64,000 bases of DNA from JAJECS01 sp965219705 (GTDB lineage: Bacteria; Chloroflexota; UBA11872), in assembly GCA_965219705.1 (NCBI GenBank), contig OZ244789.1, forward strand, positions 930,001-994,000, read 5' to 3'. Under the pieces are notes generated by a model. The model was given only the letters and a program-made list of their open reading frames with translations. It did no database searches and was not told the DNA's origin. Position numbers and translations under genes: made by a program. Positions 1-11,167 of the stretch are shown piece by piece; the stretch's first letter is position 1; each line of letters opens with the position of its first letter.

Positions 1-1301
1 TCGGGATCCAGCTCGCCATCCAGCACCAGATTGAGCAGGTGCTGCTTGATCGGCTTGATCCAGGGGCCCGGCGGGCGCTCGAAGAGTTCCATGAGGGCAT
101 GGCCGTCCAAGGGGCTCTCCAGAGCGGTGACGTCCTGCTCGGCCATCAGGTGGTCGCAGCGCGCCCGCAGCTCGGCGACGCGGGCGATCCCCGTCTCGAC
201 CCGCCGCGGCCGATAGCTCGTGATGTCGGCCCGCGAAAGGTCGATCAGATTGTCCAGCTCCTCGCCGGCTTCACGGATGAAGCGCCGCACGGCGCCATCG
301 GTCCACGAGGGCTCGTAGCCATTGGCGCGCATGTGCAGGGCCACGATGCGCGAGACACGCGCGGTCAATCGATTGTCGGACCGCAGCCGCTCCAGGATCA
401 CCCGCGCCACGCGAGCCCCCACCTCCGCATGGCCGTAGAAGTGCACGCGTCCACGACGGACGGACTTCGTGGCAGGCTTGCCCACGTCATGCAGCAGAGC
501 GCCCCAGCGCAATTCCAAGCGGTTGGACGTCCTGGCGAGCACGCGCATGGTGTGGGCGAAGACATCCTTGTGCTCGTGACGCTCGTCTTGAACGGTCGAC
601 TGCATGGCGATGACTTCGGGCATGACAAAGCTCATCAGCCCGAGCTCCAGCAGGGTGACGATGGCGCGGTGCGGCCAGTCCGAGGCCATGATGAGCTGCA
701 TCTCGGCGCCGATCCGCTCGGCGCTGATCGTGCCCAAGCCGGTGGCCTGGCGGCGCATGGCGGCCGCGGTGTCGCGGTCGATCGTGAAATCGAGCTGGGC
801 GGCGATCCGCACCGCGCGCAGCACGCGCAGCGGGTCTTCACGGAAGCGATCGTCGGGATTGCCCACGGCCCGAATCACCTTCCCCACGATGTCGCCAAGC
901 CCGCCCAGCGGGTCGATGATGCGACCGGTGGCGATGTCCTGCGTGATGGCGTTCACCGTGAAGTCGCGGCGGGAGAGGTCACCCTCCAGCGTGCGTCCGA
1001 AGGTGACGCTGGGCTTGCGCGAGCCGGGCTCGTACGTCTCCGACCGATAGGTGGTGATTTCGACCGGCATCGCGCCGAACACGGCCCCGATCGTGCCGAA
1101 CCGCTCGCCCACGGCGTAGATGTGGTCGGCGCCGGCGCGGCGCAGCAGCACCTTGATCTCGGGCGGACGCGCATCGGTGGTGAAGTCCAGGTCCGTGGAC
1201 TCGCGGCCGAGGATGCGGTCACGCACGGGACCGCCGACCAGATAGAGGGCAAAGCCCGCCCGCTGGAATGATTGCGCGAGGCGCCCGATAGGATTGTTCA
1301 C
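1..1301 (-). CDS. cca: CCA-adding tRNA nucleotidyltransferase (3' end cut by window)
   Basis: This enzyme adds or repairs the CCA end of tRNAs in the cytoplasm. The visible 433 residues start at a GTG (1299-1301), and the C-terminus lies outside the window. The class II nucleotidyltransferase head shows LVGGPVRD at residues 21-28 and the metal-binding DLD at 37-39, followed by RRDFTVNA (111-118) and the EDPLRVLRAVR segment (about 155-165). An HD-type motif, LLHDVGKPAT, lies near residue 270, so this is the HD-carrying form that can also have phosphohydrolase activity. The gene begins about 15 bp after the upstream VWA gene and is probably the last gene of that operon. Whether it is a full CCA enzyme or a CC- or A-adding variant cannot be told from this part. 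Confidence 0.93.
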   Translation of the reverse strand, partial: MNNPIGRLAQSFQRAGFALYLVGGPVRDRILGRESTDLDFTTDARPPEIKVLLRRAGADHIYAVGERFGTIGAVFGAMPVEITTYRSETYEPGSRKPSVTFGRTLEGDLSRRDFTVNAITQDIATGRIIDPLGGLGDIVGKVIRAVGNPDDRFREDPLRVLRAVRIAAQLDFTIDRDTAAAMRRQATGLGTISAERIGAEMQLIMASDWPHRAIVTLLELGLMSFVMPEVIAMQSTVQDERHEHKDVFAHTMRVLARTSNRLELRWGALLHDVGKPATKSVRRGRVHFYGHAEVGARVARVILERLRSDNRLTARVSRIVALHMRANGYEPSWTDGAVRRFIREAGEELDNLIDLSRADITSYRPRRVETGIARVAELRARCDHLMAEQDVTALESPLDGHALMELFERPPGPWIKPIKQHLLNLVLDGELDP

Positions 1302-1316
1302 AGGCTTGGAGTGATG

Positions 1317-3965
1317 CTAGGCGCGCTGCCGGGGGAGCCGCGGGCGGCGCAGGGATCGCGGCAGCCTACGCAGCGATTCTACACGCTCTCGAAGCTGGTC
1401 CCAGACCTCATGCGGCGTGCCGCGAATACGCCGGACCCCAATGTCGGCCACGGCACAGAGCAAGCCGACGGTGAGCAACAGCGGCCATCCCACGGGCGGG
1501 CCGCCCGGCGACGCGCGAAGGGCGACGCGCGCCAGCTCCGCCGGCGTATTCACCAGCGCGCCGCCGGTGGCCGCCGCAATGCGGCGCAGCGTGGCGATGT
1601 CCGGCTCGATGCTGCGGAATTCCGCACGCGCCGGCACCACGAGCGAGGTCTGGCTGCTCGCCACCAGCGCTCCGGCCTGCCGTTGCTCGATCTGGACCTC
1701 GTAGACCCCGGGCGCAGGACTCGCGATGCCGAGGGTGTAGCGGCCGGGCGCGGACTGCGCGGCGGTGAAATCCAGAGTCTGACGCCCGGGTGAGATCAGC
1801 CGCACGCTGGTGTCGAGCCCGTTGCGAAAGCGGCCGTCCGGCTCGAGCGAGTCGATGGTGACCGTCGTGCGCTCGGCCGAAGCCTCCACGGCTGGATAGA
1901 GGCCTTGCGACAACGCTCCGTCGGGAGCCGCCATCACCCAGTCCACCAGCTGGCGCAGATAGGGGGCATACATCTCCCATTGGGACCAATCCGCGGCCCA
2001 ATCCCCGCCCAGGTCCGACGTCCAGGCCGCCGCACGGCCGCGGCCGAATTGCCACTGCGCCAGGATGGGGTCGTTGCTATCGGACGCCAGCACGACCTCG
2101 GCGGTGGGCTTGGCCCGGGTTCGCACGTATCCCGCGAGGTTGGGCAGCGCCTGCCCCTGAAGCGCGCCGGCGAAGACGGGGCTGGGGGCTTGCAGCCGCG
2201 GCTGAAACTCCCGCTCGACGATCGCGAACTCGCCGGCCAGCCGGGTCTCTTGCGTGAGGACTCGCGGGAGATCGCCGGCGGTGGGAGCGAAGTAGTAGCG
2301 CCCATTGCCGAGGCGGGCCACTTCGGAGAGCAACTCCTTATCCGCGTCTTCCCCGATGGCTATGGACGAGATCGTGATATCGCGCCGGCGCATCGAGCGC
2401 GTGAGCGCTGGAAAGTCGCCGCGGTGAACCTTGCCGTCCGTCAGCAGGATCACGTGCTTGACCGAGGCGTCGACACGCTCCAGCCGCGAGCGCGCGGCAA
2501 ACATGGCGCCGTAGAGGTCCGTGAGGTTGCCAAGCTGGATGCGCCGGATCGCGTCCACCACGCCGGAGAGGTCGGCGATGCTCTCCATGGCCCGCGGCGG
2601 CACGATCCATTGCGAACTCTGGTCGAAGGCGATCACCCCAACGATGTCGCCTTCCCCGAGCAGCTCCACCGCCTCCACGGCCGCCTCGATGGCGAGGTCC
2701 ATCTTGACCTGGCCATCGGGCGTCTCCCGCGACATGCTCGACGACCTATCGATCAGGAGCACGACGGCCAGGCGCGGGTCGGGCCGTGCTTCGGTCGGGT
2801 TCGACCACACGGGAAGCACGTCGTCCAGGGCGGTGCCCTCATAGCCGCCGGCCGCGAAGCTCTGCGGCCCACCCGTGACCACGAGGCCATAGCCGTCGCG
2901 CACGTAGTCGAGCAGCGAGGTCATCAGGCCGGGACTCAGCGACTTCGCGGCGGTATTGGCCATGACGACGGCATCAAATTGCGTGAGAGTCGAGGCATCG
3001 ACGTCCGCGGGTCGCACCGAGGTCACGTCAAGGCCGGACGCCGCCAGGACACCACCGGCCGGTGACGCGATGGAGTCGTCCACGAGCAAGATCGATCCCG
3101 CCGGTTGCACCCAGATCGCGGCCTCGGCCACGTTGTTCGCCCGGCGGACATCGGCGTCTTCGAGCAGCTCCGCCCGCAAGCGATGAAATCCCTCGGGCAG
3201 GCCCGTGAGGTCGGTGACGAAGGTCTGGCGACCTGGGCGGATCTCAAGCTGGGCGTCGCTCAGCAGGGTCCCCGCACTCCAGAGCCGCAGCCGCGCGGTG
3301 GTGAGACGACCTGAGACGATGGTGATCTGCGCCTGCGCCGCGGCTCCGCGGCGCATCGCCGCAGGCACGTCAAGGCCGTCGATCGCCAGGTCGGTGCCGG
3401 CTTGGCTCGCCACGGGCATCGGGGAGACGGTGATCCCGCGGGCGACAGCCGCGTTGATCGCCGCATCGAGGTTGCCGGCGGTCCGGTTGCCATCGCTGAT
3501 GAGCACGACGCGGCCCTCGCGATCCGGCGGCACGAGCGCCAGAGCCGCCGAAAGGCCCTGCCCCAGATCGGTCGCATCGGCCGGCACGGACGCGACGAGC
3601 GCCGGCGCCTCGTCCAGCCGATCGGGCGAGGCCAGAACCGCGGCGCGGCCGGCGAACTGGACCACCCCGACGGGCGTATCGGCGCTGAAGGCCCGCGCGA
3701 AGTCTTCCACCTGCTGCATGGCGAGCGTTTGGTCGGCCAGCGGCACGCTCGCCGACGTGTCGACCGCAAAGATCGTGACTGGAGGTCCGGCGCCGCCGCC
3801 AGGTCCGGCCAGGGCCACCACGAGGGCCGCGATGGCCAGCGCCCGCAGGATCGCGGCAATGGCCGTGCGGCGCCGTGAGAGGCGGGCGCGGCTGGCGTGG
3901 GTCATCCAGACGCTGAGGGGGATGAGGGTCAGGAAGGCGAGCAGCCAGATGCGATCCAGCGTCAT
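1317..3965 (-). CDS. Large membrane protein with two VWA-like domains and a glutamine-amidotransferase-like domain
   Basis: The 882-residue protein starts with two hydrophobic segments (about 5-21 and 36-55), then a VWA-like domain whose MIDAS reads DTSAS (69-73). A flavodoxin/GATase-like segment follows (about 290-390, LLVDD and VVTGGPQSF), then a second VWA domain with a complete DRSSS MIDAS (406-410) and LLTDG. A last hydrophobic stretch lies near the C-terminus. VWA proteins of this type bind divalent metal and protein partners and usually work with MoxR ATPases as chaperone-like complexes at the membrane. It lies 6 bp from the next VWA gene in a MoxR-DUF58-VWA-VWA operon, which supports that role. 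The client protein is unknown. Confidence 0.85.
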   Translation of the reverse strand: MTLDRIWLLAFLTLIPLSVWMTHASRARLSRRRTAIAAILRALAIAALVVALAGPGGGAGPPVTIFAVDTSASVPLADQTLAMQQVEDFARAFSADTPVGVVQFAGRAAVLASPDRLDEAPALVASVPADATDLGQGLSAALALVPPDREGRVVLISDGNRTAGNLDAAINAAVARGITVSPMPVASQAGTDLAIDGLDVPAAMRRGAAAQAQITIVSGRLTTARLRLWSAGTLLSDAQLEIRPGRQTFVTDLTGLPEGFHRLRAELLEDADVRRANNVAEAAIWVQPAGSILLVDDSIASPAGGVLAASGLDVTSVRPADVDASTLTQFDAVVMANTAAKSLSPGLMTSLLDYVRDGYGLVVTGGPQSFAAGGYEGTALDDVLPVWSNPTEARPDPRLAVVLLIDRSSSMSRETPDGQVKMDLAIEAAVEAVELLGEGDIVGVIAFDQSSQWIVPPRAMESIADLSGVVDAIRRIQLGNLTDLYGAMFAARSRLERVDASVKHVILLTDGKVHRGDFPALTRSMRRRDITISSIAIGEDADKELLSEVARLGNGRYYFAPTAGDLPRVLTQETRLAGEFAIVEREFQPRLQAPSPVFAGALQGQALPNLAGYVRTRAKPTAEVVLASDSNDPILAQWQFGRGRAAAWTSDLGGDWAADWSQWEMYAPYLRQLVDWVMAAPDGALSQGLYPAVEASAERTTVTIDSLEPDGRFRNGLDTSVRLISPGRQTLDFTAAQSAPGRYTLGIASPAPGVYEVQIEQRQAGALVASSQTSLVVPARAEFRSIEPDIATLRRIAAATGGALVNTPAELARVALRASPGGPPVGWPLLLTVGLLCAVADIGVRRIRGTPHEVWDQLRERVESLRRLPRSLRRPRLPRQRA

Positions 3966-3971
3966 CGCGCG

Positions 3972-5810
3972 CTACCGCAGCCCGCGCACACGGTGGAACC
4001 ACCACCACTCGGCGATCAGAAGAGCCAAGGCAAGCGCCGCGAAGAGCGTCCACCGCTCGATGGACTCCGGCACGCCCGCGGTTGCGCCGGCGGTGGGCGC
4101 GGCGGCGCCGGTCATGGCTTGGGCGAATCCGCTGCCGACCTCTCCGCCGGGCGGCGCCACAACCAGGCGCGACTGCGCCAGCACCCGGCCCTCGCGATGT
4201 TGCCGCACGATATACGTGCCCACTTCACGGGCGTCGAGCATCGCCGGGGCCGTGACCGGAAACTCCGTTCGAGCACCGCTGGGGTGCACCACTTCGAGCG
4301 CGTCGGCCTGCGGATGCGGCACCAGCCGCGCGGGCCGCTCGGGCGTGAGGGGCAAATCGTCGCCGCGAGGGTTGAACGGATCGGCCCACTGCAGCACGTT
4401 GCTCCAAAACACCGGATACCAAGGGGCAATGGTGGCCAGCGGCGACACCAGGTCGAGCCCGACGAGCACCAGCCGCCTCCGCTCCATCACGCCATGGGCG
4501 ACCACGGCGCCGCCATCGACTTCCATGTCCACGGCAAGCTCCGCCGGCGCCTCATAACGCCGCGCCTCCGGCAGGGTGATCTCAAGCGGGTCCACGTGCC
4601 TCAGGAGCGTGCTCTCCCGCGCGACGCGGGGTGTGGCGGCTATGGCCGGTAACTCGTGCAAGCCAAGCTCCTCCGCATCCGGCGGGCGCACCAAAATCAC
4701 CGAGGCATCGGGCAGGGACTCGGGCAGCCATTCCTGAAACACGTAGATGTCGTGCGGGCGCTCCGTGTCGAACTCCGCGGGGGTTCCGGCCGCGGCGACT
4801 ACCCGCGGCGAGGCTTGCAGCGCGCGGACGATCGGCTCCGTCTCGTCGCCTACCACCAGGACACGGAGGTCTCGCGGGTCACTCAGCTCGGCAAACGCGG
4901 TGTTGTCAAGCGCCAGGCCGTCGCCGTCGCGCACCACGGTGGCGGTGTATCCAGGCGCCGCGCCAAGATCGTCGACCAGCACGGTCTCGCGCGTGCGAGG
5001 GCCGATGGTGAGCTGGCGCTCGGCCACGCCGACGCCGGCCGCGTCGATGCGGATGGCTACCGGCGCCTCACGCGTGCCATCGTTGCGGACCACGAGCAGG
5101 CCTTGAACGCCCTGGGCATCGTCGAATTGACGGCGCACGGCGAACTGCTCTACGGCCACGTTGGCCGCGTCACCGGCCACGATGAACGCCGTGACGTCGT
5201 CATAGGCCCGACCCGGCGGGAGCTGGAAGGCGCCGTCGCTGAAGAGGGCGACCATGCCGCCCGCGGCGGGCGGCGCCAGCGATAGCGCGATGTCGAGGGT
5301 GGCCGAGATCGCGCCCTCGGCGGAGGTGGGTCGAATGCCGTCGATTGCTGCCTCGACCGCAAACCTGTTGGCGCTGTGCGTCACCAGGGGCCGCGGTGCG
5401 CCCTCGGCGCTCAAGACCGAAACACGGACATCGGCAGGCAACGTGCGCACGAACGCGATGGCCTGATCCTTGGCGGCTTCGATCCGGGGGCGGCCGACGT
5501 CGGCAATTTGCATGGACATGGATGCGTCCACGACGACCGCCACGGGCGGTCCAACGGAGCGTGTGCCGGTGCACTCCGGCCTCGCCAACGCCAGGGCAAG
5601 GGCCACGACGACGAGCAGTTGGAGGATCAGCAGCAGGTGGCGCTTGAGCCAGTCAAGCCACGATTCCTCGCGCTCGCGCAAGAGCGTCCGCTGCCACAAG
5701 AGCAGCGAGGCCACGGCGATCCGCTGTCGCTTGGGCCGGAGGAGATAGAACAGCGCCACCAGCGCCGCGAGCGCCAGCCAGCCGAACGCGAGCGGCGCCG
5801 CCCAGGTCAT
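3972..5810 (-). CDS. BatA-domain/VWA membrane protein
   Basis: The 612-residue protein opens with the short BatA-type N-terminal region: one membrane span (about 5-24), the basic stretch LLRPKRQRIAVAS, and a second span (about 59-80). A VWA domain follows with MIDAS sequence DASMS near residue 93. A single C-terminal span (about 588-605) precedes a short basic tail. The long middle part probably lies outside the membrane and resembles beta-rich BatA-family domains. It overlaps the DUF58 gene upstream by 4 bp (ATGA) and is 6 bp from the larger VWA gene, so the three are co-translated. It is probably a membrane scaffold of the MoxR/DUF58 system; its substrate is not visible. Confidence 0.86.
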   Translation of the reverse strand: MTWAAPLAFGWLALAALVALFYLLRPKRQRIAVASLLLWQRTLLREREESWLDWLKRHLLLILQLLVVVALALALARPECTGTRSVGPPVAVVVDASMSMQIADVGRPRIEAAKDQAIAFVRTLPADVRVSVLSAEGAPRPLVTHSANRFAVEAAIDGIRPTSAEGAISATLDIALSLAPPAAGGMVALFSDGAFQLPPGRAYDDVTAFIVAGDAANVAVEQFAVRRQFDDAQGVQGLLVVRNDGTREAPVAIRIDAAGVGVAERQLTIGPRTRETVLVDDLGAAPGYTATVVRDGDGLALDNTAFAELSDPRDLRVLVVGDETEPIVRALQASPRVVAAAGTPAEFDTERPHDIYVFQEWLPESLPDASVILVRPPDAEELGLHELPAIAATPRVARESTLLRHVDPLEITLPEARRYEAPAELAVDMEVDGGAVVAHGVMERRRLVLVGLDLVSPLATIAPWYPVFWSNVLQWADPFNPRGDDLPLTPERPARLVPHPQADALEVVHPSGARTEFPVTAPAMLDAREVGTYIVRQHREGRVLAQSRLVVAPPGGEVGSGFAQAMTGAAAPTAGATAGVPESIERWTLFAALALALLIAEWWWFHRVRGLR

Positions 5811-6700
5811 GCCAGCACGCGATGCGCCCGCAATCGCCGGAGGAGCACCTCCTCAACTGCCCAATCGGACTCAATCGGGAGGTAGCGCACATGACGGCGG
5901 TGGCAGAAAGCCTGCATGTCGTCGATCCACTCCGCCACGGTGGCCCTGAAGGACGCCAGCAGCGTCGCGTCGCCGTACAGCTCCAGACTGGCGCCGCTCT
6001 CCACATCGACCAGCTCGACTTCCTCGGCAAAGTCCGGCTGCATGCCTTGCGAGTCGAGGACGTGAATGACGACGAGCTCATGCCCCCGCTCGACCAGCAT
6101 GCCGATAGCTTGGGTGGCATCGTCGGCGAGCAAGTCCGATATGAGAATGGCCACGCCATGCGGCCCACCGCGGGCGCCATGCGCCCGGGCCGACGCCGCG
6201 AGGCGCGTGGGGCCGCCGGGCGGTCGGTCATCAAGGAAATCAAAGAACCGCCGCGCGGCCGCGCGGCCCTGCTGGGGCGGAAAGCGATGCTCGGGCTCGC
6301 CGCCAATCAGGGTCGCCGCCAGGTAGTCGTGGCTGGTGAGCGCCACCCAACCCAGGGCCGCGGCCAGGCGCTGGGCGATCTCGAACTTGGGCGGTCGGCC
6401 GGTCGCCATGGAGGCGCTCGCATCGAGAAACAGATGCACGACCAGCGCCTCTTCGGATTCGCGAACCTTTACAAAGAGCTCGTCGCTGCGGGCGTAGACG
6501 TTCCAGTCGATCTGCCGAAAGTCGTCTCCCGGCGTGTAGGAGCGGTAGTCGGCAAACTCGATGGACGAACCGGACTTGCGACTGCGGCGACCGCCGGTGT
6601 GGAGATGCCCGTGCGGCCGGGTGGACACCACGGTGAGCCGCTCAAGTTGGGCGCGCAGCCCAGCCTCCGGAGCGAAGGCCGGTTCGGCCCGCCGGGCCAC
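5807..6700 (-). CDS. DUF58 domain protein
   Basis: This 297-residue cytoplasmic protein has the DUF58 hallmark block around YTPGDDFRQIDWNVYARSD, followed by LFLDASASM, a VWA-like beta strand with a MIDAS-type motif. DUF58 proteins are almost always encoded beside a MoxR AAA ATPase and VWA proteins and are taken to be part of one metal-dependent assembly or chaperone module. Here the gene sits 6 bp downstream of moxR and overlaps the BatA/VWA gene by 4 bp. There are no membrane spans. The biochemical activity of the family is not established. Confidence 0.92.
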   Translation of the reverse strand: MARRAEPAFAPEAGLRAQLERLTVVSTRPHGHLHTGGRRSRKSGSSIEFADYRSYTPGDDFRQIDWNVYARSDELFVKVRESEEALVVHLFLDASASMATGRPPKFEIAQRLAAALGWVALTSHDYLAATLIGGEPEHRFPPQQGRAAARRFFDFLDDRPPGGPTRLAASARAHGARGGPHGVAILISDLLADDATQAIGMLVERGHELVVIHVLDSQGMQPDFAEEVELVDVESGASLELYGDATLLASFRATVAEWIDDMQAFCHRRHVRYLPIESDWAVEEVLLRRLRAHRVLA

Positions 6701-6706
6701 GTGGCC

Positions 6707-7705
<999 letters not shown>

Positions 7706-7714
7706 CCTGGCACC

Positions 7715-9271
7715 CTACGGCGTGGAGAAGTAGCGGTCGAGGAGGATCTGGCGGTCCGCCGGCAACGCCCGGCTCATGTCGGGGCGTCCCACCGCGATGC
7801 CCCGGTTGCCCGCCGATGGCTCGAATTCACGCGAATCGTCGGTGCCGAGCTCAAGCACCGGCCGCATAGCCATTACCTGGCCCTCTTCGGTTGGCTCGAT
7901 GGGCACGGTCTCAAGCCGGCCTTCGGCGTTCAGCCGTTGATTGACGGGAAGGTCTTCGATGTTTGCCGGCACTTCGCGGCCCTCGGCCCCCGAGCTGCCG
8001 AGTCCACCGCCCTCGTCCTCCGGTCCGCCCTGGGTCGCGCCGTCCCCGTCACCTGGCATCCCGCCCTGCCCGGCCATTGCGGCGTCCTCCCCGCCGGCCT
8101 CGCCGGACTGCCCGGCGCCCGACCTGGCGTCAAGTCCGAGATCCCCCAACTGCGATTCGAGCGTCGCAAGCTCCTGCTGCATGGCGTTGTTGCCGGCGGC
8201 GGCGGCGTCGACGGCCTCGAGCATTCGGGCCAGCTCCTCGAATTCAGATCGGGCGTCGCTGAGACGGCCGCGCTCCAGGGCGTCCGCCAGGTTCTCCAGC
8301 GGCTCGGCGAGGCGCGGGTCGGCGGCCGCGGCGGCGGCTGATTCGCGAAAGCGCTCGCCCAACTCTTCCCGCTGGGCGGCGCTCATCTGCGCCAGCGCCT
8401 CGGCGAGCCGGCGGAGTTCGGCAGCGGCGGCGGCGTACTCGCGGTTGCCGAGCTCGCGTCCCAGCTGCCGGCCTTCGTCGGAGAGACGCAGGTGCTGCGA
8501 GGCTTCATGCAGCGCCTGCTCCGCCGCCCCGACCTCGGGATCGAGTTGCGCGCGCAATTCGTCAATCGCCGCCTGCATGCGCGCGATGTCCGCGGCCGTC
8601 GCCGGGTCAATGGCGGCCGCTCCCTCGCCGGGCGTCTCGGCGGCTGGGGCTTCGGCGTCTGACTCCGCGACATTGCCGGGCTTGATGGGCAGCGGCGCGT
8701 TGATCGTGCGCCAGAACGGGCTCATGGTGAACACGACGACCCACCCAGCGAGCGCCGCGGCCGCCAGCGCCAGGACCAGAAGGTCGCGTTTGGCGATGCC
8801 GTATGGAACCGCGTGATTGGGCCTGAGGCGCTGCGCCGCCGCCAGCGCGTCCGCATGCTGCAGCTCCCGCACGTCAAGGTCGACGTTGCGGAGCTGGGCC
8901 GTCGCGGTCGACAGACGCTCCTTCAGACCCGCCCGGTGGTCGTATGCCAGCGCAACGTCATGCGGCGTCGGCAGATGCAGCGCGACCGCAGCCACAGCCA
9001 CCAGGGACGCCAGCGCCAGCGCGATGCCGGATGGGACGAGAAGGTCGGGACCGCCAAGCCACGCTGCGGGTACGGCGATGACCAGTGTGCCGGCGATGGC
9101 CAGGGCCACCAGCCGCGGCGCCAGCGCCAGCGCGTGCGCGCGTTGTTGCCGGCGCGCCAACTGCAAGAGCCGACGACCCAGCGCCTGACGGCCATAGGCC
9201 GTCCCGCGAAACACGGGCCGCGGCAGCGAAAAGCTCGGCCACGGCGCCCGGCGAGCGCTGACGTCGATCAT
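7715..9271 (-). CDS. Membrane-anchored coiled-coil protein, DUF4175-like
   Basis: This 518-residue protein is the first gene of the MoxR/VWA operon. Three hydrophobic segments are visible (about 48-71, 77-100 and 163-182). A long charged alanine/glutamate-rich helical region (about 220-380) follows, with strong coiled-coil character, then a Gly/Glu-rich low-complexity linker (about 385-440). Position and architecture resemble the DUF4175-type membrane proteins seen in MoxR/Bat operons, but no catalytic motif can be identified. It may be a structural partner or a client of the MoxR system. The family name is tentative. Confidence 0.72.
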   Translation of the reverse strand: MIDVSARRAPWPSFSLPRPVFRGTAYGRQALGRRLLQLARRQQRAHALALAPRLVALAIAGTLVIAVPAAWLGGPDLLVPSGIALALASLVAVAAVALHLPTPHDVALAYDHRAGLKERLSTATAQLRNVDLDVRELQHADALAAAQRLRPNHAVPYGIAKRDLLVLALAAAALAGWVVVFTMSPFWRTINAPLPIKPGNVAESDAEAPAAETPGEGAAAIDPATAADIARMQAAIDELRAQLDPEVGAAEQALHEASQHLRLSDEGRQLGRELGNREYAAAAAELRRLAEALAQMSAAQREELGERFRESAAAAAADPRLAEPLENLADALERGRLSDARSEFEELARMLEAVDAAAAGNNAMQQELATLESQLGDLGLDARSGAGQSGEAGGEDAAMAGQGGMPGDGDGATQGGPEDEGGGLGSSGAEGREVPANIEDLPVNQRLNAEGRLETVPIEPTEEGQVMAMRPVLELGTDDSREFEPSAGNRGIAVGRPDMSRALPADRQILLDRYFSTP

Positions 9272-9323
9272 CCAGATTCCCGTCGATGCGGGGCGGGCGG
9301 CGCACCACCGACGCCCGCCGCTG

Positions 9324-9343
9324 CGCGCGCTGCAAACGCGCGC
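9324..9343. terminator. GC-rich hairpin after recN
   Basis: A run of alternating G and C forms a short inverted repeat around the loop TGCAAA, just downstream of the recN stop on the minus strand. It has no T-run, so it would be a weak terminator. It separates the recN cluster from the MoxR/VWA operon. Confidence 0.3.
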
Positions 9344-9371
9344 GGCCCTGGCGACTTGGGTGGCACGGAGC

Positions 9372-11162
9372 CTAGCATCGGCGCGCTGTCAACTCTGTGG
9401 CGGATCCACCGCATTGCTCGGCCTTTCCAGGATCGATGTCACCGGCGGCCTTCCACGTCGCGGCGTCGTCCAAGAGATCGCGCGCCACGCGCCGTCCAGC
9501 CGCGGTGGGACTCCCGCCCATGGCCGCGATCTCGTCGACAACGGCATCGGGGCCGATACGCCGCACGTCGGTGATGGTGCCCGCCGCCTCGTCGTGCTTC
9601 TCCACGACGAAGTGCGTGTCGGCGTAAGCCGCGACCGAGGCCAGATGGGTCACGCACAACACTTGGTGCGCCCGCGCCAGCTTGGCCAGCTTCTGTCCGA
9701 CCACCTCGCCGCTGCGCCCGCCGACGCCCACATCGATCTCGTCGAAGATCAGCGTCGGCGTCTCGTCGACAGCGGCGAGCGCCGACTTGAGCCCCAGCAG
9801 GATGCGCGACATCTCCCCACCCGAGGCAACCGCGGCGAGGGGCCGCGCCGGCTGCCCGCGATTCACGCTGAGGTGCATCTCACCCACGTCGACACCCGAT
9901 CGGCCGAAGGCCACCGGCTCCGCGACTGAGTCAAGCACCAGCCCATCGGCGTCGGGCCGCGTGTCCAGCGGCAGCTCCACGACCGCATCGGGCAGGTTGA
10001 GGTCCCCCAGCTCCCGGCTGATCGCGCGGGTCAGTTGCGTCGCGGCGGCCAACCGCCGGGTACGAAGATCCTGCGCGGCGCGCGCCAAGTCCGACTCCAG
10101 GGACGCTCGCTGACGAGCAAGCTCGCGCAGCCGGTCGTCGGCCGCTCCCAACTCCGAAAGCTGGAGGCGAGCACCGCCAGCAAACGCCAACACCTCGGCC
10201 AGCGAGTCGCCGTACTTGCGCTTGAGCGTTTCAAGCACGTCGAGTCGTGCGGTGATTTCCTCCAAACGAGATTCGTTGGATTCGACGTCCGCGGCATAGC
10301 TGGCAATGGACTGGGAGGCGTCCGCGATCAGCGCCTGGGCCTCGGCGACCTGATCCACCAGGGGCTTGACGGCGGGATCGAGGTCGGCAATCTCGGTGAG
10401 CTTGGCCATCGCCTCTCCGAGAGGGTCCACGGCCGCACCGGCGTCATCCCCCGTGAGCAGGCGCTCGGAGGCCCCGGCCAGCTCGCGCAGGCGTTGCGCG
10501 TTGGCAAGCACCTGACGCTCGGCGCGCAGCGCCGTTTCCTCGTCGATCGAGACACGCGCACCGTCGATCTCATTTACCTGAAACGTCAGCAGGTCGGTCA
10601 GGCGCGCCGTCTCGCGGGCGTCCCGCCGCAACTCCGCGTCCTCAGCCTGGAGGGCGCGCCAACGGTCCACGAACCGGGCCACGTCGCGGCGCTGCTGCGT
10701 GTGGCCGCCGTACCGATCGAGATATTCAAGCTGCCGGGCGCCGCGAAAGAGCGATTGATGCTCGACCTGCCCGTGGATGTCGATCAACTGCGGCCCCAAC
10801 TTGACGAGAGCCCGCACGGGCACGGCCCGCCCGTTGACGCGAGCCACCGAGCGCGCCGCGCCGTCGACGACCACCTCGCGCGAGACGAGCAGCGACTCGT
10901 CGGGATCGATGCCGTACGCCGCCAGCGTGGCGGTAAGCGCCGCGCTCGACGGCGGCGCGAACACGCCATCGACGTATGCCGCCCGCGCCCCGGCACGCAC
11001 GTCTTCCGGCCGCGCGCGGCGACCGAGGAGCAGGGCAATGGCATCGATGAGAATTGACTTGCCGGCGCCCGTCTCGCCGGTAAACACATTGAACCCGGGT
11101 TCGAGGGCAAGCTCGACGGCGTCGATCAAGGCCAAGTCCTGCACGCGCAGCCGGAGCAGCAC
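9372..11162 (-). CDS. recN: DNA repair protein RecN
   Basis: RecN is an SMC-like ATPase that acts in recombinational repair of double-strand breaks. The open frame extends far upstream through nadK, but the conserved protein begins with LLRLRVQDLALIDAVEL, so the start is taken at the GTG 11160-11162, five bases after the nadK stop. The resulting 596 residues match the family length. Walker A is GETGAGKS (29-36), the middle is coiled coil, and the C-terminal half has the ABC signature ASGGEMSRILLGLK and Walker B LIFDEIDVGVGGRSG. The nadK-recN pairing is common in bacteria. No SOS box was recognised nearby. Confidence 0.95.
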   Translation of the reverse strand: MLLRLRVQDLALIDAVELALEPGFNVFTGETGAGKSILIDAIALLLGRRARPEDVRAGARAAYVDGVFAPPSSAALTATLAAYGIDPDESLLVSREVVVDGAARSVARVNGRAVPVRALVKLGPQLIDIHGQVEHQSLFRGARQLEYLDRYGGHTQQRRDVARFVDRWRALQAEDAELRRDARETARLTDLLTFQVNEIDGARVSIDEETALRAERQVLANAQRLRELAGASERLLTGDDAGAAVDPLGEAMAKLTEIADLDPAVKPLVDQVAEAQALIADASQSIASYAADVESNESRLEEITARLDVLETLKRKYGDSLAEVLAFAGGARLQLSELGAADDRLRELARQRASLESDLARAAQDLRTRRLAAATQLTRAISRELGDLNLPDAVVELPLDTRPDADGLVLDSVAEPVAFGRSGVDVGEMHLSVNRGQPARPLAAVASGGEMSRILLGLKSALAAVDETPTLIFDEIDVGVGGRSGEVVGQKLAKLARAHQVLCVTHLASVAAYADTHFVVEKHDEAAGTITDVRRIGPDAVVDEIAAMGGSPTAAGRRVARDLLDDAATWKAAGDIDPGKAEQCGGSATELTARRC

Positions 11163-11167
11163 GCGAC

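Noticed and set aside
39..1271. Long plus-strand ORF over the start of the window
   Set aside because: The minus strand encodes an unmistakable CCA-adding enzyme here; the plus ORF is a shadow typical of GC-rich DNA.
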